Origin: 3-1-20CM-4-69-9 sp963833655
GTDB taxonomy: Bacteria > Actinomycetota > Thermoleophilia > Gaiellales > Gaiellaceae
Assembly (NCBI GenBank): GCA_963833655.1
Contig: CAWHYL010000004.1
Location: 620,001 to 684,000, forward strand
Reading direction: 5' to 3'
DNA length: 64,000 bases
This document shows positions 14,702 through 23,859 of the stretch, piece after piece; position 1 is the first letter of the stretch; each line of letters begins with the position of its first letter. A program made the translations under genes and the position numbers. The notes under the pieces were generated by a model, which was given only the letters and a program-made list of their open reading frames with translations, did no database searches and was not told where the DNA came from.

Positions 14702-15695
14702 CATCCGCGTCATGCGGGAGGACCTGCGTCCGCCCGCGCCGCCGCCGAAGCGGCACTTCATCTCGGTCAAGGACGTCACGCGCGACGACGTCGAGCGGCT
14801 GCTCGCCACCGCACGCACGTTCGAGCGCAGCCTCGAGCGGGAGGTGAAGAAACTCCCGACGCTCAAGGGCCGGCTCGTCATCAACGTCTTCTACGAGTCG
14901 TCGACCCGCACATCCTCGAGCTTCGAGCTCGCGGCGAAGCGCCTGTCCGCCGACACGATGTCGATCAAGTCGAGCGGCTCGTCGGTGGACAAGGGGGAGT
15001 CGCTCAAGGACACCGCGATCACGCTCGGCGCCTACGACCCGGACGTGATCGTCATCCGCCATCCGCAGATCGGCGCGCCCGACCTGGTGGCGCGCGTCAC
15101 CGACGCGCACGTCGTCAACGCCGGCGACGGGAAGCACCAGCATCCGACGCAGGCGCTGCTCGACCTCTACACGATGCGCGAGACGTTCGGCCGGCTCGAC
15201 GCGCTGCACGTCGCGATCGTCGGCGACGTCCTGCACTCGCGCGTCGCGCGGTCGCTGATTCAGGCGCTCGCGCTGATGGGCGCGGAGGTGACGCTCGTCG
15301 GCCCCCCGGCCCTGCTGCCGCGCGGCGTCGAGTCGATGGGTTGCGAGACGACGACGGACATCGGGGCCGTCGCCGCGGCCGACGTCGTCTACGTCCTACG
15401 CATGCAGCGCGAGCGGATGCAGGAGGGCGCGAACTATGTCCCGTCGCTGCGGGAGTACACGGCGCGCTGGGGCATCACGCCCGAGCGACTTCGACCCGGC
15501 CAGAAGGTGATGCACCCGGGACCGATGAACCGCGGCGTCGAGATCGACCCCCGCGTCGCCGACCATGCGGACGCGCTGATCGAGACGCAGGTGCGGGCCG
15601 GGCTCGTGACCCGAATGGCCGTCCTCTACGACCTGCTGACGAGCGGCCCCGTCGGCGTCAAGGCGGACGCCGCTCTGCCATTGGAGGTGGCGTGA
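14694..15695 (+). CDS. pyrB: Aspartate carbamoyltransferase, catalytic chain
   Basis: 333 residues from ATG 14694, with GAGGAGG upstream inside pyrR. The carbamoyl-phosphate loop FYESSTRTS (residues 67-73), the HPTQALLDLYT segment and the aspartate-binding MHPGPMNRGVEI are all present. It forms N-carbamoyl-L-aspartate, the first committed step of UMP synthesis. The first ~20 residues are a proline-rich extension absent from most homologues. No regulatory chain pyrI is nearby, as usual for Gram-positives. Confidence 0.97.
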   Translation: MADIRVMREDLRPPAPPPKRHFISVKDVTRDDVERLLATARTFERSLEREVKKLPTLKGRLVINVFYESSTRTSSSFELAAKRLSADTMSIKSSGSSVDKGESLKDTAITLGAYDPDVIVIRHPQIGAPDLVARVTDAHVVNAGDGKHQHPTQALLDLYTMRETFGRLDALHVAIVGDVLHSRVARSLIQALALMGAEVTLVGPPALLPRGVESMGCETTTDIGAVAAADVVYVLRMQRERMQEGANYVPSLREYTARWGITPERLRPGQKVMHPGPMNRGVEIDPRVADHADALIETQVRAGLVTRMAVLYDLLTSGPVGVKADAALPLEVA

Positions 15696-16996
15696 TGCTG
15701 TTCGCGAAACCTGGCGCGCCGGAGAACATCGTCGTCCGCGGCGCGCGTGTGCTCGACCCCGTGGAGGGGGTGGATGCGGTGCTGGACGTCCGCGTCGACG
15801 ACGGCGTCATCGCCGCGCTCGGGGCGGACCTCGACACGAACTCGCACCGTGTGCTCGAGGGCGAGGGCCTCGTGCTCGCACCCGCATTCGTCGATCCGCA
15901 CGTCCACCTGCGCACGCCGGGCCGCGAGGACGAGGAGACCGTCGCCAGCGGCACCGCCGCGGCGGCGGCCGGCGGGTACTGCGCGATCCTGGCCATGCCG
16001 AACACCGACCCGGTCGTCGACTCCGCGGCAACGCTCGGGGCGCTCGTCGAATCCGCGCGCGCGGAGGCAGAGGTTCCCGTCGGCTTCCTCGCCGCGATCA
16101 CGAAGGGGCAGAAGGGCTCCGAGCTGACGGAGATGGCGGAGCTCGCGGACGCCGGCGCAGCGGGGTTCAGCGACGACGGCATGCCGCTCGCATCGCCGGC
16201 GCTGATGCGCCGCGCCCTCCAGTACGGCGCCGTCACCAGGCGCCGGCTCGCTCTTCACTGCGAGGAGACGACGCTTTCGCGCGACGGCCAGATGCACGAG
16301 GGCGCGGTCTCGGCCGAGCTCGGGTTCACCGGCTATCCGTCCGTCGCCGAGAGCCTCATGGTCGAACGCGACCTGGCGCTCGCCGCTTACGAGCGGCAGC
16401 CGTTGCACCTGCTGCACCTCTCCGCGTGGGAGTCCGTGCAGGCGCTGCGTCGCGCCCGCGGCGAGGGGGTGGCGGCGACCGCGGAGGTGACACCGCACCA
16501 TCTCTGCCTGACCGACGAGGCGGTTCGCTCGCTCGACCCGAACGTGAAGATGAACCCGCCGTTGCGATCGGGTGACGACCGCCTTGCGCTCATCGGCGGA
16601 CTGAAGGACGGAGTGATCACCGCGATCGCGACCGACCACGCCCCGCACGCGCGGCACGAGAAAGACGTTCCCTTCGAGGCCGCACCGTTCGGCGTCACCG
16701 GGCTGGAGACCGCGTTCGCCGCGCTCTACACCCACCTCGTCGAACCGGGCCTCGTTCCACTCGAGACCATCCTCGAGCGCATGTCGGCGGGCCCCGCGCA
16801 GGCGTACGGGGTCGACGCGCCTCGCATCGCCGTCGGCAAGCCCGCGAACCTCGTGCTGCTCGACCTGCGGGCGAGCTACCGCGTGAGCGAGGAGCGGTTC
16901 CGCTCGCGGAGCGTCAACTCGTGGCTCCTCGGCGACACCCTGAAGGGCGCGGTCCGGACGACGATCGCGGCCGGCCGGGTGGTGTTCGCGGCATGA
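15695..16996 (+). CDS. pyrC: Dihydroorotase
   Basis: 433 residues from ATG 15695, overlapping the pyrB stop by one base (TGATG). It is a class I dihydroorotase, with metal-binding DPHVHLRTPG, FSDDGMPL, HCEE, and the catalytic aspartate in ATDHAPH. It cyclises N-carbamoyl aspartate to dihydroorotate. The C-terminus (GKPANLVLLDL) is the usual amidohydrolase sandwich. A run of alanines follows the E-T-V-A-S-G segment as in other high-GC homologues. Confidence 0.96.
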   Translation: MLFAKPGAPENIVVRGARVLDPVEGVDAVLDVRVDDGVIAALGADLDTNSHRVLEGEGLVLAPAFVDPHVHLRTPGREDEETVASGTAAAAAGGYCAILAMPNTDPVVDSAATLGALVESARAEAEVPVGFLAAITKGQKGSELTEMAELADAGAAGFSDDGMPLASPALMRRALQYGAVTRRRLALHCEETTLSRDGQMHEGAVSAELGFTGYPSVAESLMVERDLALAAYERQPLHLLHLSAWESVQALRRARGEGVAATAEVTPHHLCLTDEAVRSLDPNVKMNPPLRSGDDRLALIGGLKDGVITAIATDHAPHARHEKDVPFEAAPFGVTGLETAFAALYTHLVEPGLVPLETILERMSAGPAQAYGVDAPRIAVGKPANLVLLDLRASYRVSEERFRSRSVNSWLLGDTLKGAVRTTIAAGRVVFAA

Positions 16997-18036
16997 CCGG
17001 CTTCCTCGCGCTCGAGGACGGGACGATCTTCCGCGGCGAGTCGGTGGCGGCGGACGGCTTTGCCGTCGGCGAGGCAGTCTTCACGACGGCGATGACCGGC
17101 TACCAGGAGGTCGTCACCGATCCGAGCTTCGCGGAGCAGCTGATCTGCTTCACCGCGCCGATGGTCGGCAACTACGGCATCGCCGAGGGACGGTCGGAGT
17201 CGCCGCGGCCGCACGCCCGTGCCGTGCTGATGCGCGAGGCGCGCGGGCCGGCGTGGACGGACTGGCTGCACGAGCGCGGTGTGGTCGCGCTCACCGGCGT
17301 CGACACCCGCTCGCTCGTGTTGAAGCTCCGTGACGCTGGCGCGTTGCGCGCGGTCGCGGTCGCCGGCGACGGCTCCACGGAGCAGGCGGTCGCGGTCGCG
17401 CGTGCGGAGGAGCCGATGGCCGGTCGCGCGCTGGCGCCTGTCGTCTCGACGCGGCGTCCGTACGTGTACTCCGATTCCGGCCGCGCGCGCGTGGCGGTCG
17501 TCGACTACGGCTGCAAGCGCTCGATCCTGCGCCGGCTCGCAGGCGCGGGCGCCGCCGTGACCGTGTTCCCGCACGACGCGATCGCGGACGAGCTCGCGCG
17601 GTTCGACGGGGTCCTGCTGTCGAACGGACCCGGCGATCCCGAGCCGCTCGTCGACGAGGTCGGCGTGATCAGGGAGCTCCTGGGCCACGTGCCCATGCTC
17701 GGCATCTGCCTCGGGCACCAGCTGCTCGCGCTCGCCGCCGGTCACGAGACGTTCAAGCTCCCATTCGGCCACCGCGGCGCGAACCATCCCGTCGTCGAGC
17801 GTGCGACCGGCCGCGTCCTCGTCACGAGCCAGAACCACGGTTTCGCCGTCGCGCCGTCCGAGGCGCGCGAGGCGACGCACGTGTCACTCTACGACGGCAC
17901 GGTCGAGGGACTCGACTTGCCGCTCGAGCATGCGCGCTCGGTGCAGTTCCATCCGGAGGCGGGGCCCGGACCGCACGACGCATGGCCGTTGCTCTCGAAG
18001 TGGGTCGAGGAGGTGGCGTATGCCCAGGCGGCGTGA
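16993..18036 (+). CDS. carA: Carbamoyl-phosphate synthase small (glutaminase) subunit
   Basis: 347 residues from ATG 16993 (ATGA overlap with pyrC). The N-terminal CPSase domain has GEAVFTTAMTGYQEV. The class I amidotransferase domain has the nucleophile Cys in GICLGHQ and the His/Glu pair in QFHPEAGPGP. It hydrolyses glutamine and passes ammonia to CarB. The gene ends 17 bases inside carB, implying tightly coupled synthesis of the two subunits. Confidence 0.97.
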   Translation: MTGFLALEDGTIFRGESVAADGFAVGEAVFTTAMTGYQEVVTDPSFAEQLICFTAPMVGNYGIAEGRSESPRPHARAVLMREARGPAWTDWLHERGVVALTGVDTRSLVLKLRDAGALRAVAVAGDGSTEQAVAVARAEEPMAGRALAPVVSTRRPYVYSDSGRARVAVVDYGCKRSILRRLAGAGAAVTVFPHDAIADELARFDGVLLSNGPGDPEPLVDEVGVIRELLGHVPMLGICLGHQLLALAAGHETFKLPFGHRGANHPVVERATGRVLVTSQNHGFAVAPSEAREATHVSLYDGTVEGLDLPLEHARSVQFHPEAGPGPHDAWPLLSKWVEEVAYAQAA

Positions 18037-21000
18037 CCTGGAGTCGATCTGCCTGATCGGCTCGGGGCCGATCGTGATCGGGCAGGCGTGTGAGTTCGAC
18101 TACGCGGGCTGTCAGGCGCTGAAAGTGCTGCGCGAGGACGGCTTCCGCACGATCGTCGTCAATTCGAACCCGGCGACGATCATGACCGACCCCGGTTTCG
18201 CCGATCGCACGTATCTCGAGCCCCTCGACGTCGAAGGCGTCGCGGACGTGCTCGCGCGCGAGCGGCCCGACGCACTGCTGTCGACGATGGGCGGCCAGAC
18301 GGCGCTGAACCTCGCGCGCGAGCTGGCGAACGCCGGCGTGCTCGAAGAGCTGGGTGTCGAGCTGATCGGCGCGCCGCTCGACGTCATCGCGCGTGCCGAG
18401 GATCGCGAGGAGTTTCGCGAGGCGGTGCGCAGCGTCGGGCTCAAGGTGCCGAGCTCGCGCATCGTCACGAGCGTCGACGAGCTCGGCGGCGTCGCGCTGC
18501 CGGCCGTGATCCGTCCGGCGTTCACGCTCGGCGGCCACGGCGGCGGCTTCGTCGAGACGCTCGCGGCGCTGCACCGGCAGGTCGAGCGCGGGATCGCCGA
18601 GAGCCCGATCGGTCAGGTGCTGGTCGAGGAGTCGGTGCGCGGCTGGGACGAATTCGAGCTCGAGGTCGTTCGCGACCGCAAGGACAACGTCGTGATCGTG
18701 TGCTCGATCGAGAACATCGATCCGATGGGCGTGCACACGGGCGACTCGGTCACGGTCGCGCCGCAGATGACGCTCTCGGACCACGCGTACCAGGAGCTGC
18801 GCGACGCGGCGATCGCCGTCATCCGCGCCGTCGGCGTCGAGTGCGGCGGCTCGAACATCCAGTTCGCGCGCGAGCGCGAGTCCGGCGAGCTCCGCGTGAT
18901 CGAGATGAACCCGCGCGTGTCGCGCTCGTCCGCGCTCGCGTCGAAGGCGACCGGCTATCCGATCGCGAAGGTCGCGGCGAAGCTTGCGGTCGGGTACACG
19001 CTCGACGAGATCCCGAACGACCTGACCGGAACGACGCCGGCGAGCTTCGAGCCGACCCTCGATTACGTCGTCGTCAAGTTCCCGCGCTTCGCGTTCGAGA
19101 AGTTCCCGGGTGCCGACACGACGCTCGGCACGCAGATGAAGTCCGTCGGCGAGGCGATGGGCATCGGGCGGACGTTCGTCGAGGCGTACCGGAAGGCCGA
19201 GCGGTCGCGTGAGCTCGACACGGAAGAGCGCTGGCAGCTGCCGGCGTCGGCGCATCCCTGGTTCCACGCCGAGCTCGCCCGTGAGCCGGGCTGGCTCGAC
19301 CTCGACGCTGCGGTCGCCGACGACTTCCTGCGCCACAAGCGGGCCGGCCTCGCCGACGGCGACATCGGCCGCGAGCCGGTCGTGCGGGAGCGGCGGCGAA
19401 GCTGGGGCGTACGGCCGTCGTACCGGCGCGTCGACTCGTGCGCGGGAGAGGTCGAGGCGGCGTCCACGTACTACTACTCCACCTACGGCGAAGCGGACGA
19501 GGCGCCGCCGGCGGGAGCGAAGCCGCGCGTGGCCATCCTGGGCTCGGGCCCGAACCGGATCGGGCAGGGGATCGAGTTCGACTACTGCTGCGTGCATGCG
19601 GCGCAGAGCTTCCGCGCGCTCGGCTACGAGGCGGTGATGGTGAACTGCAATCCGGAGACGGTGTCGACCGACTACGACACGTCCGACCGGCTGTACTTCG
19701 AGCCGCTCCGGCTGGAGGAGGTGCTCGGCGTCTGCGAGCGCGAGCGCCCTGACGGCATCGCGATCCAGTTCGGCGGTCAGACGCCGCTCAAGCTCGCGCG
19801 TGGGCTCGAGGCCGCCGGCTTCTCGATCCTCGGCACCGCGTTCGACGCGGTCGACCTGGCCGAGGACCGCGAGCGCTTCGGCGCGCTGCTCGACCGGCTC
19901 GGCATCCGCTGCCCGGACTGGGGGATCGCGCGCAGCGCGGAGGAAGCGCGCGAGGTCGCCGAGCGGATCGGGTTCCCGGTCTTGATCCGGCCGTCCTACG
20001 TGCTCGGCGGTCGTGCGATGCGCGTGTGTTACTCGGCCGACGATCTCGGCGAGATCGACCGGCCCGTGCTGATCGACCGCTTCCTCGAGAGCGCGATCGA
20101 GATCGACGTCGACGCCGTCTCCGACGGCGACGACACGTACATCGGCGCGGTCATGCAGCACGTCGAGGAGGCGGGTGTGCACTCCGGCGACTCGGCGTGC
20201 GTGCTGCCGGCACCGTCGCTCAGCGCTGCGGAGGATGCCGAGATCCGCGAGGTCGTGCGGACGCTCGCGCCGGCGCTGGGCGTCGTCGGGCTGCTCAACG
20301 TGCAGCTCGCGCTCGCGGACGGGACGCTGTACGTGCTCGAGGCGAATCCGCGCGCGTCGCGGACGGTTCCGTTCGCATCGAAGGCGACCGGGATCAATCT
20401 CGTGCAAGCCGCGTGCAAGGTCATGGCCGGCGCACGCCTGTCCGATCTTGCCCTGCCTGAGGGACAGTCCCTGGGACACGTCTCGGTGAAGGCAGCCGTG
20501 CTGCCGTTCGCGCGCTTCCCCGGCGCCGATCCGGTGCTCGGGCCGGAGATGCGAGCAACCGGAGAGGTGATGGCGACGGCCGCCGATCTGCCGACGGCGT
20601 TCGCCAAGGCCGAGCGCGCCGCCGGCCGCCCGCTGCCGACGGCGGGGACGGCGTTCCTCTCCGTACGGGACGCGGACAAAGCCGCGGTGGTGCCGGTCGC
20701 CGAGTCGCTCGCCAGGCTCGGTTTCAAGCTGATCGCGACGTCCGGAACGGCCGACCGGCTTGTCGCGGCCGGGCTCCCCGTGGAGCGAGTCCGCAAGGTG
20801 ACCGAGGAGGGAACGGGTGCAACTGTCGTCGACCTGATCCGCCGCGGCCGCTGCAACCTCGTCGTGAACACGCCGCAGGGATCGGGTGCGCGCACCGACG
20901 GCTATCTGATTCGCGAGGCCGCGCTCGTGGCGCGCGTCCCGTGCATCACCACGCTCTCGGGAGCGGCCGCCGCGGTGCACGCGATCGCCAACGCGCGCAG

Positions 21001-21055
21001 CGAGGAGTCTGTGTCACTGCAGGAACGGATCGAGCATGAGACGCGAGCGGCTTAG
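18020..21055 (+). CDS. carB: Carbamoyl-phosphate synthase large subunit
   Basis: 1011 residues from ATG 18020. Two ATP-grasp halves are evident: the first from IGSGPIVIGQACEFDYAG, the second from LGSGPNRIGQGIEFDYC near residue 505. A C-terminal MGS-like allosteric domain follows (LIATSGTADRL, VVNTPQG). The protein is some 60 residues shorter than the E. coli enzyme. Most of the difference lies in the oligomerisation domain between the halves (about residues 395-490), which is trimmed. The usual TGGG of the first half reads HGGG. All major catalytic segments are present. Confidence 0.96.
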   Translation: MPRRRDLESICLIGSGPIVIGQACEFDYAGCQALKVLREDGFRTIVVNSNPATIMTDPGFADRTYLEPLDVEGVADVLARERPDALLSTMGGQTALNLARELANAGVLEELGVELIGAPLDVIARAEDREEFREAVRSVGLKVPSSRIVTSVDELGGVALPAVIRPAFTLGGHGGGFVETLAALHRQVERGIAESPIGQVLVEESVRGWDEFELEVVRDRKDNVVIVCSIENIDPMGVHTGDSVTVAPQMTLSDHAYQELRDAAIAVIRAVGVECGGSNIQFARERESGELRVIEMNPRVSRSSALASKATGYPIAKVAAKLAVGYTLDEIPNDLTGTTPASFEPTLDYVVVKFPRFAFEKFPGADTTLGTQMKSVGEAMGIGRTFVEAYRKAERSRELDTEERWQLPASAHPWFHAELAREPGWLDLDAAVADDFLRHKRAGLADGDIGREPVVRERRRSWGVRPSYRRVDSCAGEVEAASTYYYSTYGEADEAPPAGAKPRVAILGSGPNRIGQGIEFDYCCVHAAQSFRALGYEAVMVNCNPETVSTDYDTSDRLYFEPLRLEEVLGVCERERPDGIAIQFGGQTPLKLARGLEAAGFSILGTAFDAVDLAEDRERFGALLDRLGIRCPDWGIARSAEEAREVAERIGFPVLIRPSYVLGGRAMRVCYSADDLGEIDRPVLIDRFLESAIEIDVDAVSDGDDTYIGAVMQHVEEAGVHSGDSACVLPAPSLSAAEDAEIREVVRTLAPALGVVGLLNVQLALADGTLYVLEANPRASRTVPFASKATGINLVQAACKVMAGARLSDLALPEGQSLGHVSVKAAVLPFARFPGADPVLGPEMRATGEVMATAADLPTAFAKAERAAGRPLPTAGTAFLSVRDADKAAVVPVAESLARLGFKLIATSGTADRLVAAGLPVERVRKVTEEGTGATVVDLIRRGRCNLVVNTPQGSGARTDGYLIREAALVARVPCITTLSGAAAAVHAIANARSEESVSLQERIEHETRAA

Positions 21056-21695
21056 CGTCGTCGCCAACGAGCGCGTCGGGCCGTACACGCTCCTGCGCCT
21101 GCGCCGCGGCGGGATCGACCCGGGCGTCCCGGGGCAGTTCTTCATGCTCGAGGCGCCGGGACGGTTGCTGCCGCGACCGATGAGCCTCTGCCTCGCGCCG
21201 CCACGCGAGCTCGCGTTCCTGATCGACGCGATCGGCCCGGGCACACGTGCACTCTGCGAGCTCGACGAGGGCGACGAGCTTCACGTCCTCGGACCGCTCG
21301 GGAACGGTTTCGAGCTCGACGTGGAACGACCGCTGCTCGTCGGCGGCGGGATCGGGATCGCGCCGCTGCCGTTCCTGTCGGAGCGGCTCAGCGCCCCGCC
21401 GGCCGTCGTCGGCTTCCGTTCGGACTGGCACGCCGAGGCGGCGGCGCTCATTCCGCACGCGCACGTGTGTGTCGAACCGACGCTCGTCACCGACGTCATC
21501 CCGGAGGGTCTGGACATCCTCGCGTGCGGCCCCGAGCCGATGCTCGCGGCCGTCCGCGCCCTCGCGCCCAACGCACAACTGGCGTGGGAGGCGCCGATGG
21601 CGTGCGGCTACGGCGCCTGCTACGGCTGCGCGGTCGAGATCGACGGACGGCTGAAGCGACTCTGCGTCGACGGACCGGTGCTCCGTGCTGCTTAA
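21036..21695 (+). CDS. pyrK: Dihydroorotate dehydrogenase electron-transfer subunit
   Basis: 219 residues from ATG 21036, overlapping carB by 20 bases. A ferredoxin-reductase-like FAD domain (PGQFFMLEA, LPRPMSL) and an NAD domain (LLVGGGIGIAPLPFL) are followed by a [2Fe-2S] site with four cysteines in ACGYGACYGCAVE and RLCVDGP. It passes electrons from PyrD to NAD+. Its presence shows that this organism uses the class 1B dihydroorotate dehydrogenase, less common among actinobacteria than the quinone-linked class 2 enzyme. Confidence 0.94.
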   Translation: MRRERLSVVANERVGPYTLLRLRRGGIDPGVPGQFFMLEAPGRLLPRPMSLCLAPPRELAFLIDAIGPGTRALCELDEGDELHVLGPLGNGFELDVERPLLVGGGIGIAPLPFLSERLSAPPAVVGFRSDWHAEAAALIPHAHVCVEPTLVTDVIPEGLDILACGPEPMLAAVRALAPNAQLAWEAPMACGYGACYGCAVEIDGRLKRLCVDGPVLRAA

Positions 21696-22545
21696 CGCGT
21701 CAGGGTGCCTCGACGCGCTCGCGGCGCCGGACGTCGCGCGTTCGCTCGACGCGTTCGTGACCAAAACGGTGACGCCGCTGCCGCGTGACGGCAACGTCCC
21801 GGTTCGCATCGCCGAGACCGACGTCGGGATGCTCAACTCGATCGGTCTCGCGAATCCCGGCATCGACCGCTTCCTGGCGTCGTACCTGCCGCAGCTCGAG
21901 CTGCTCGGAGTGCCGCTGTGGGTGTCGGTCGGCGGCTTCGAGACGAATGACTACGCCGACATCGCGTTGCGGCTCGACGACTACGCAACCGTGAGCGCGA
22001 TCGAGCTCAACGTGTCGTGTCCGAACGTCGACGCTCCGGCCGAGAGCGCTGCGCAGATCGTCGCCGCAGCACGTCTGGCGACGCGCAAGCCGCTCTGGGC
22101 AAAGCTGTCGCCGGCCGTGCCGGACGTCGCCGAGGTCGCGCGCGCGGCCCAGGCCGCCGGCGCTGACGGGCTCTCCCTCGTGAACACGATCCGCGGGCTG
22201 AAGCTGGACGAGCGCACGCTGCAACCGGTGCTCGGGCCGGGGCACGGCGGCCTGTCGGGACCAGCGCTGAAGCCGATCGCGCTTGCCGCAGTGGCGAGCT
22301 GCTATCGAGCGACGGGGCTACCGATCGTCGGCATGGGCGGCATCCGCACCGGGCTCGACGCACTGGAGTTCGTCGCCGCCGGCGCGCAGCACGTCGCTGT
22401 CGGGACGACGCTGTTCGCGGACCCCGACGCCCCTGCTCGCATCCGCATGGAGCTGCACGCTGCTGCGCGTGAACGGGGCTGGAACACCTACGAAGATGCG
22501 TACGCAGCAGCGCATGAAGATGCGTTGTCGCTAAGGACAACGTAA
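21685..22545 (+). CDS. pyrD: Dihydroorotate dehydrogenase, class 1B catalytic subunit
   Basis: 286 residues from GTG 21685, overlapping pyrK by 11 bases. FMN-barrel landmarks are TKTVTPLPRDGN, the catalytic cysteine in ELNVSCPNV, WAKLSP, LVNTIRGLKLD and IVGMGGIRTG. Cys rather than Ser at the catalytic position, together with adjacent pyrK, marks class 1B. It oxidises dihydroorotate to orotate. The protein is slightly shorter than usual (~300). pyrE and pyrF do not follow, so the last two steps of UMP synthesis are encoded elsewhere. Confidence 0.95.
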   Translation: MLLNASGCLDALAAPDVARSLDAFVTKTVTPLPRDGNVPVRIAETDVGMLNSIGLANPGIDRFLASYLPQLELLGVPLWVSVGGFETNDYADIALRLDDYATVSAIELNVSCPNVDAPAESAAQIVAAARLATRKPLWAKLSPAVPDVAEVARAAQAAGADGLSLVNTIRGLKLDERTLQPVLGPGHGGLSGPALKPIALAAVASCYRATGLPIVGMGGIRTGLDALEFVAAGAQHVAVGTTLFADPDAPARIRMELHAAARERGWNTYEDAYAAAHEDALSLRTT

Positions 22546-22584
22546 CTCTCAAAACACCTGCTCAGAACCATAAAACCTAGTCGC

Positions 22585-22612
22585 TTGACCGGCGTCCACC
22601 GGTTGTTAGACT
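22585..22612 (+). promoter_or_regulatory. Promoter of mihF-gmk-rpoZ
   Basis: TTGACC (22585-22590) and TAGACT (22607-22612) are separated by 16 bases. The start site should fall one to three bases before the ATG at 22622, so the mRNA is essentially leaderless. Confidence 0.65.
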
Positions 22613-22621
22613 CCGGCGCTC

Positions 22622-22951
22622 ATGGTGTCCCCCAAGATCCAGGCCGAGGCGCCTGTCCGCTCGCTTGATCAACGGATGGAGGCACTGAAGCGCGCGAACG
22701 ACATCCGTGTGCGTCGCGCGAAGTTGAAGAAGGACCTCAAGGACGGACACGTCCAGATCGAGCAGATCCTGAGCAACCCGCCCGAGTACGTGTCGACTGC
22801 GAAGGTGTTCGACATGTTGATGGCCGTACCGAAGTTCGGGCGGGTGAAGGCGTCGCGCTTCCTCAACATGTGCCGCATCAGCCAGTCGAAGACGGTGGGC
22901 GGGCTCTCCGACCGCCAGCGGTCTGAGCTGATTGGCCTCTTCAACAGGTAG
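22622..22951 (+). CDS. mihF: Integration host factor, actinobacterial type (mIHF)
   Basis: 109 residues. The C-terminal ~80 residues form the helix-two-turn-helix fold of mIHF: a lysine-rich helix (RVRRAKLKKDLKDG), then VFDMLMAVPKFGRVKASRFLNMCRIS with the DNA-contacting loop. This nucleoid-associated protein is specific to Actinomycetota and bends DNA. It is usually placed just before gmk, as here. The gene overlaps gmk by 20 bases. It is strong evidence for the phylum. No Shine-Dalgarno is visible, which agrees with the leaderless promoter. Confidence 0.95.
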   Translation: MVSPKIQAEAPVRSLDQRMEALKRANDIRVRRAKLKKDLKDGHVQIEQILSNPPEYVSTAKVFDMLMAVPKFGRVKASRFLNMCRISQSKTVGGLSDRQRSELIGLFNR

Positions 22952-23534
22952 CCCGCTGGTCGTAGTCGTCACCGGTACGTCGGGTGCCGGCAAAGGGACG
23001 CTCGAGAAGATCCTGTTGCAGCGCATGCCGGACGTGTTCGAGCTCGCCGTGTCCGCGACGACACGGGAGCGGCGGCCGTCGGAGCAAGAAGGCCGCGAGT
23101 ACTACTTCGTCAGCGAGGGCGTGTTCGAGCACCGCGTGCGCGAAGACGAGTTTCTCGAGTACGTCGACCTGCCGTGGGGCGCGCGCTCGGGGACGCTGCG
23201 CTCGGAGATCGACCGCATCCAGGCGAACGGGAGGGTACCGCTCCTCGACCTCGAGACCGACGGGGCGATTCGCGTCAAGGAGACGATCCCGGGCGCCGTC
23301 ACGATCTTCGTCGATGCGCCGACGTTCGAGGAGCTCGAACGACGCCTGCGCGAACGGGCGACGGAGAGCTCGGGGGAGATCCAGGAGCGGCTCGACCTCG
23401 CGCGGAGGCAGCGCGAGCTTCGCGACCGCTTCGACTACCTGATCGTCAACGACGACGTCGACCGCGCCGCGGATCAGCTCCAGGGCATCGTCGAGAGGGA
23501 GTTGCAGACTGCGGGTACCATGAGCCGTCCATGA
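22932..23534 (+). CDS. gmk: Guanylate kinase
   Basis: 200 residues from TTG 22932 within the mihF end. The P-loop GTSGAGKGT, the GMP-binding SATTRERRPSEQEGREYYFV and the lid region RLRERATESSGEIQERL identify it. It phosphorylates GMP to GDP. The P-loop ends in GT rather than the more common ST, still functional in the family. It is coupled to rpoZ by an ATGA overlap, linking nucleotide supply to RNA polymerase assembly. Confidence 0.96.
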   Translation: MASSTGSPLVVVVTGTSGAGKGTLEKILLQRMPDVFELAVSATTRERRPSEQEGREYYFVSEGVFEHRVREDEFLEYVDLPWGARSGTLRSEIDRIQANGRVPLLDLETDGAIRVKETIPGAVTIFVDAPTFEELERRLRERATESSGEIQERLDLARRQRELRDRFDYLIVNDDVDRAADQLQGIVERELQTAGTMSRP

Positions 23535-23764
23535 TCCATCCACGCATCGATGAGCTCCTCGACAACGTCGACTCGCGCTATGCGCTCGTGATCGTCGCCG
23601 CCAAGCGGGCTCGCCAGATCAACGACTACCACCATCAGCTCGGCGAAGGGATCGGCTTCGAGAACGCGCCTCCACCGTTGGTGGAGTCGCGGTCGAAGAA
23701 CTACCTGACGATGTCCTTGGAAGAGGTCTCCGAGGGCAAGCTGAAGTACAAGTACTCGAAGTAG
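23531..23764 (+). CDS. rpoZ: RNA polymerase omega subunit
   Basis: 77 residues from ATG 23531 (ATGA overlap with gmk). HPRIDELLDNVDSRYALVIVAAKRARQIND is the conserved omega core that clamps the beta' C-terminus. The tail NYLTMSLEEVSEGKLKYK is typical of actinobacteria and deinococci. It helps assembly and stability of RNA polymerase. It closes the mihF-gmk-rpoZ transcription unit. Confidence 0.96.
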   Translation: MIHPRIDELLDNVDSRYALVIVAAKRARQINDYHHQLGEGIGFENAPPPLVESRSKNYLTMSLEEVSEGKLKYKYSK

Positions 23765-23787
23765 GACCTCGGGTACCTGGGTCGGTA

Positions 23788-23800
23788 GGCGCTTCGCGCC
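23788..23800 (+). terminator. Weak hairpin after rpoZ
   Basis: GGCGC-TTC-GCGCC forms a short stem in the 95-base gap before coaBC. More GC-rich self-complementary sequence follows, to about 23825. No T-run is present, so termination here is uncertain. Confidence 0.3.
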
Positions 23801-23859
23801 CGGCTCGGCCTCCGCCTCGGCCGGGTGGCAGATCGCGCGTTTCCAGGCAGAATCCGCGT

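Noticed and set aside
17822..20980. Long minus-strand open frame of about 1050 codons opposite carB
   Set aside because: It is the antisense shadow of carA/carB. The translation is Arg/Asp/Ala-rich low-complexity sequence with no domain, typical of GC-rich antisense frames.
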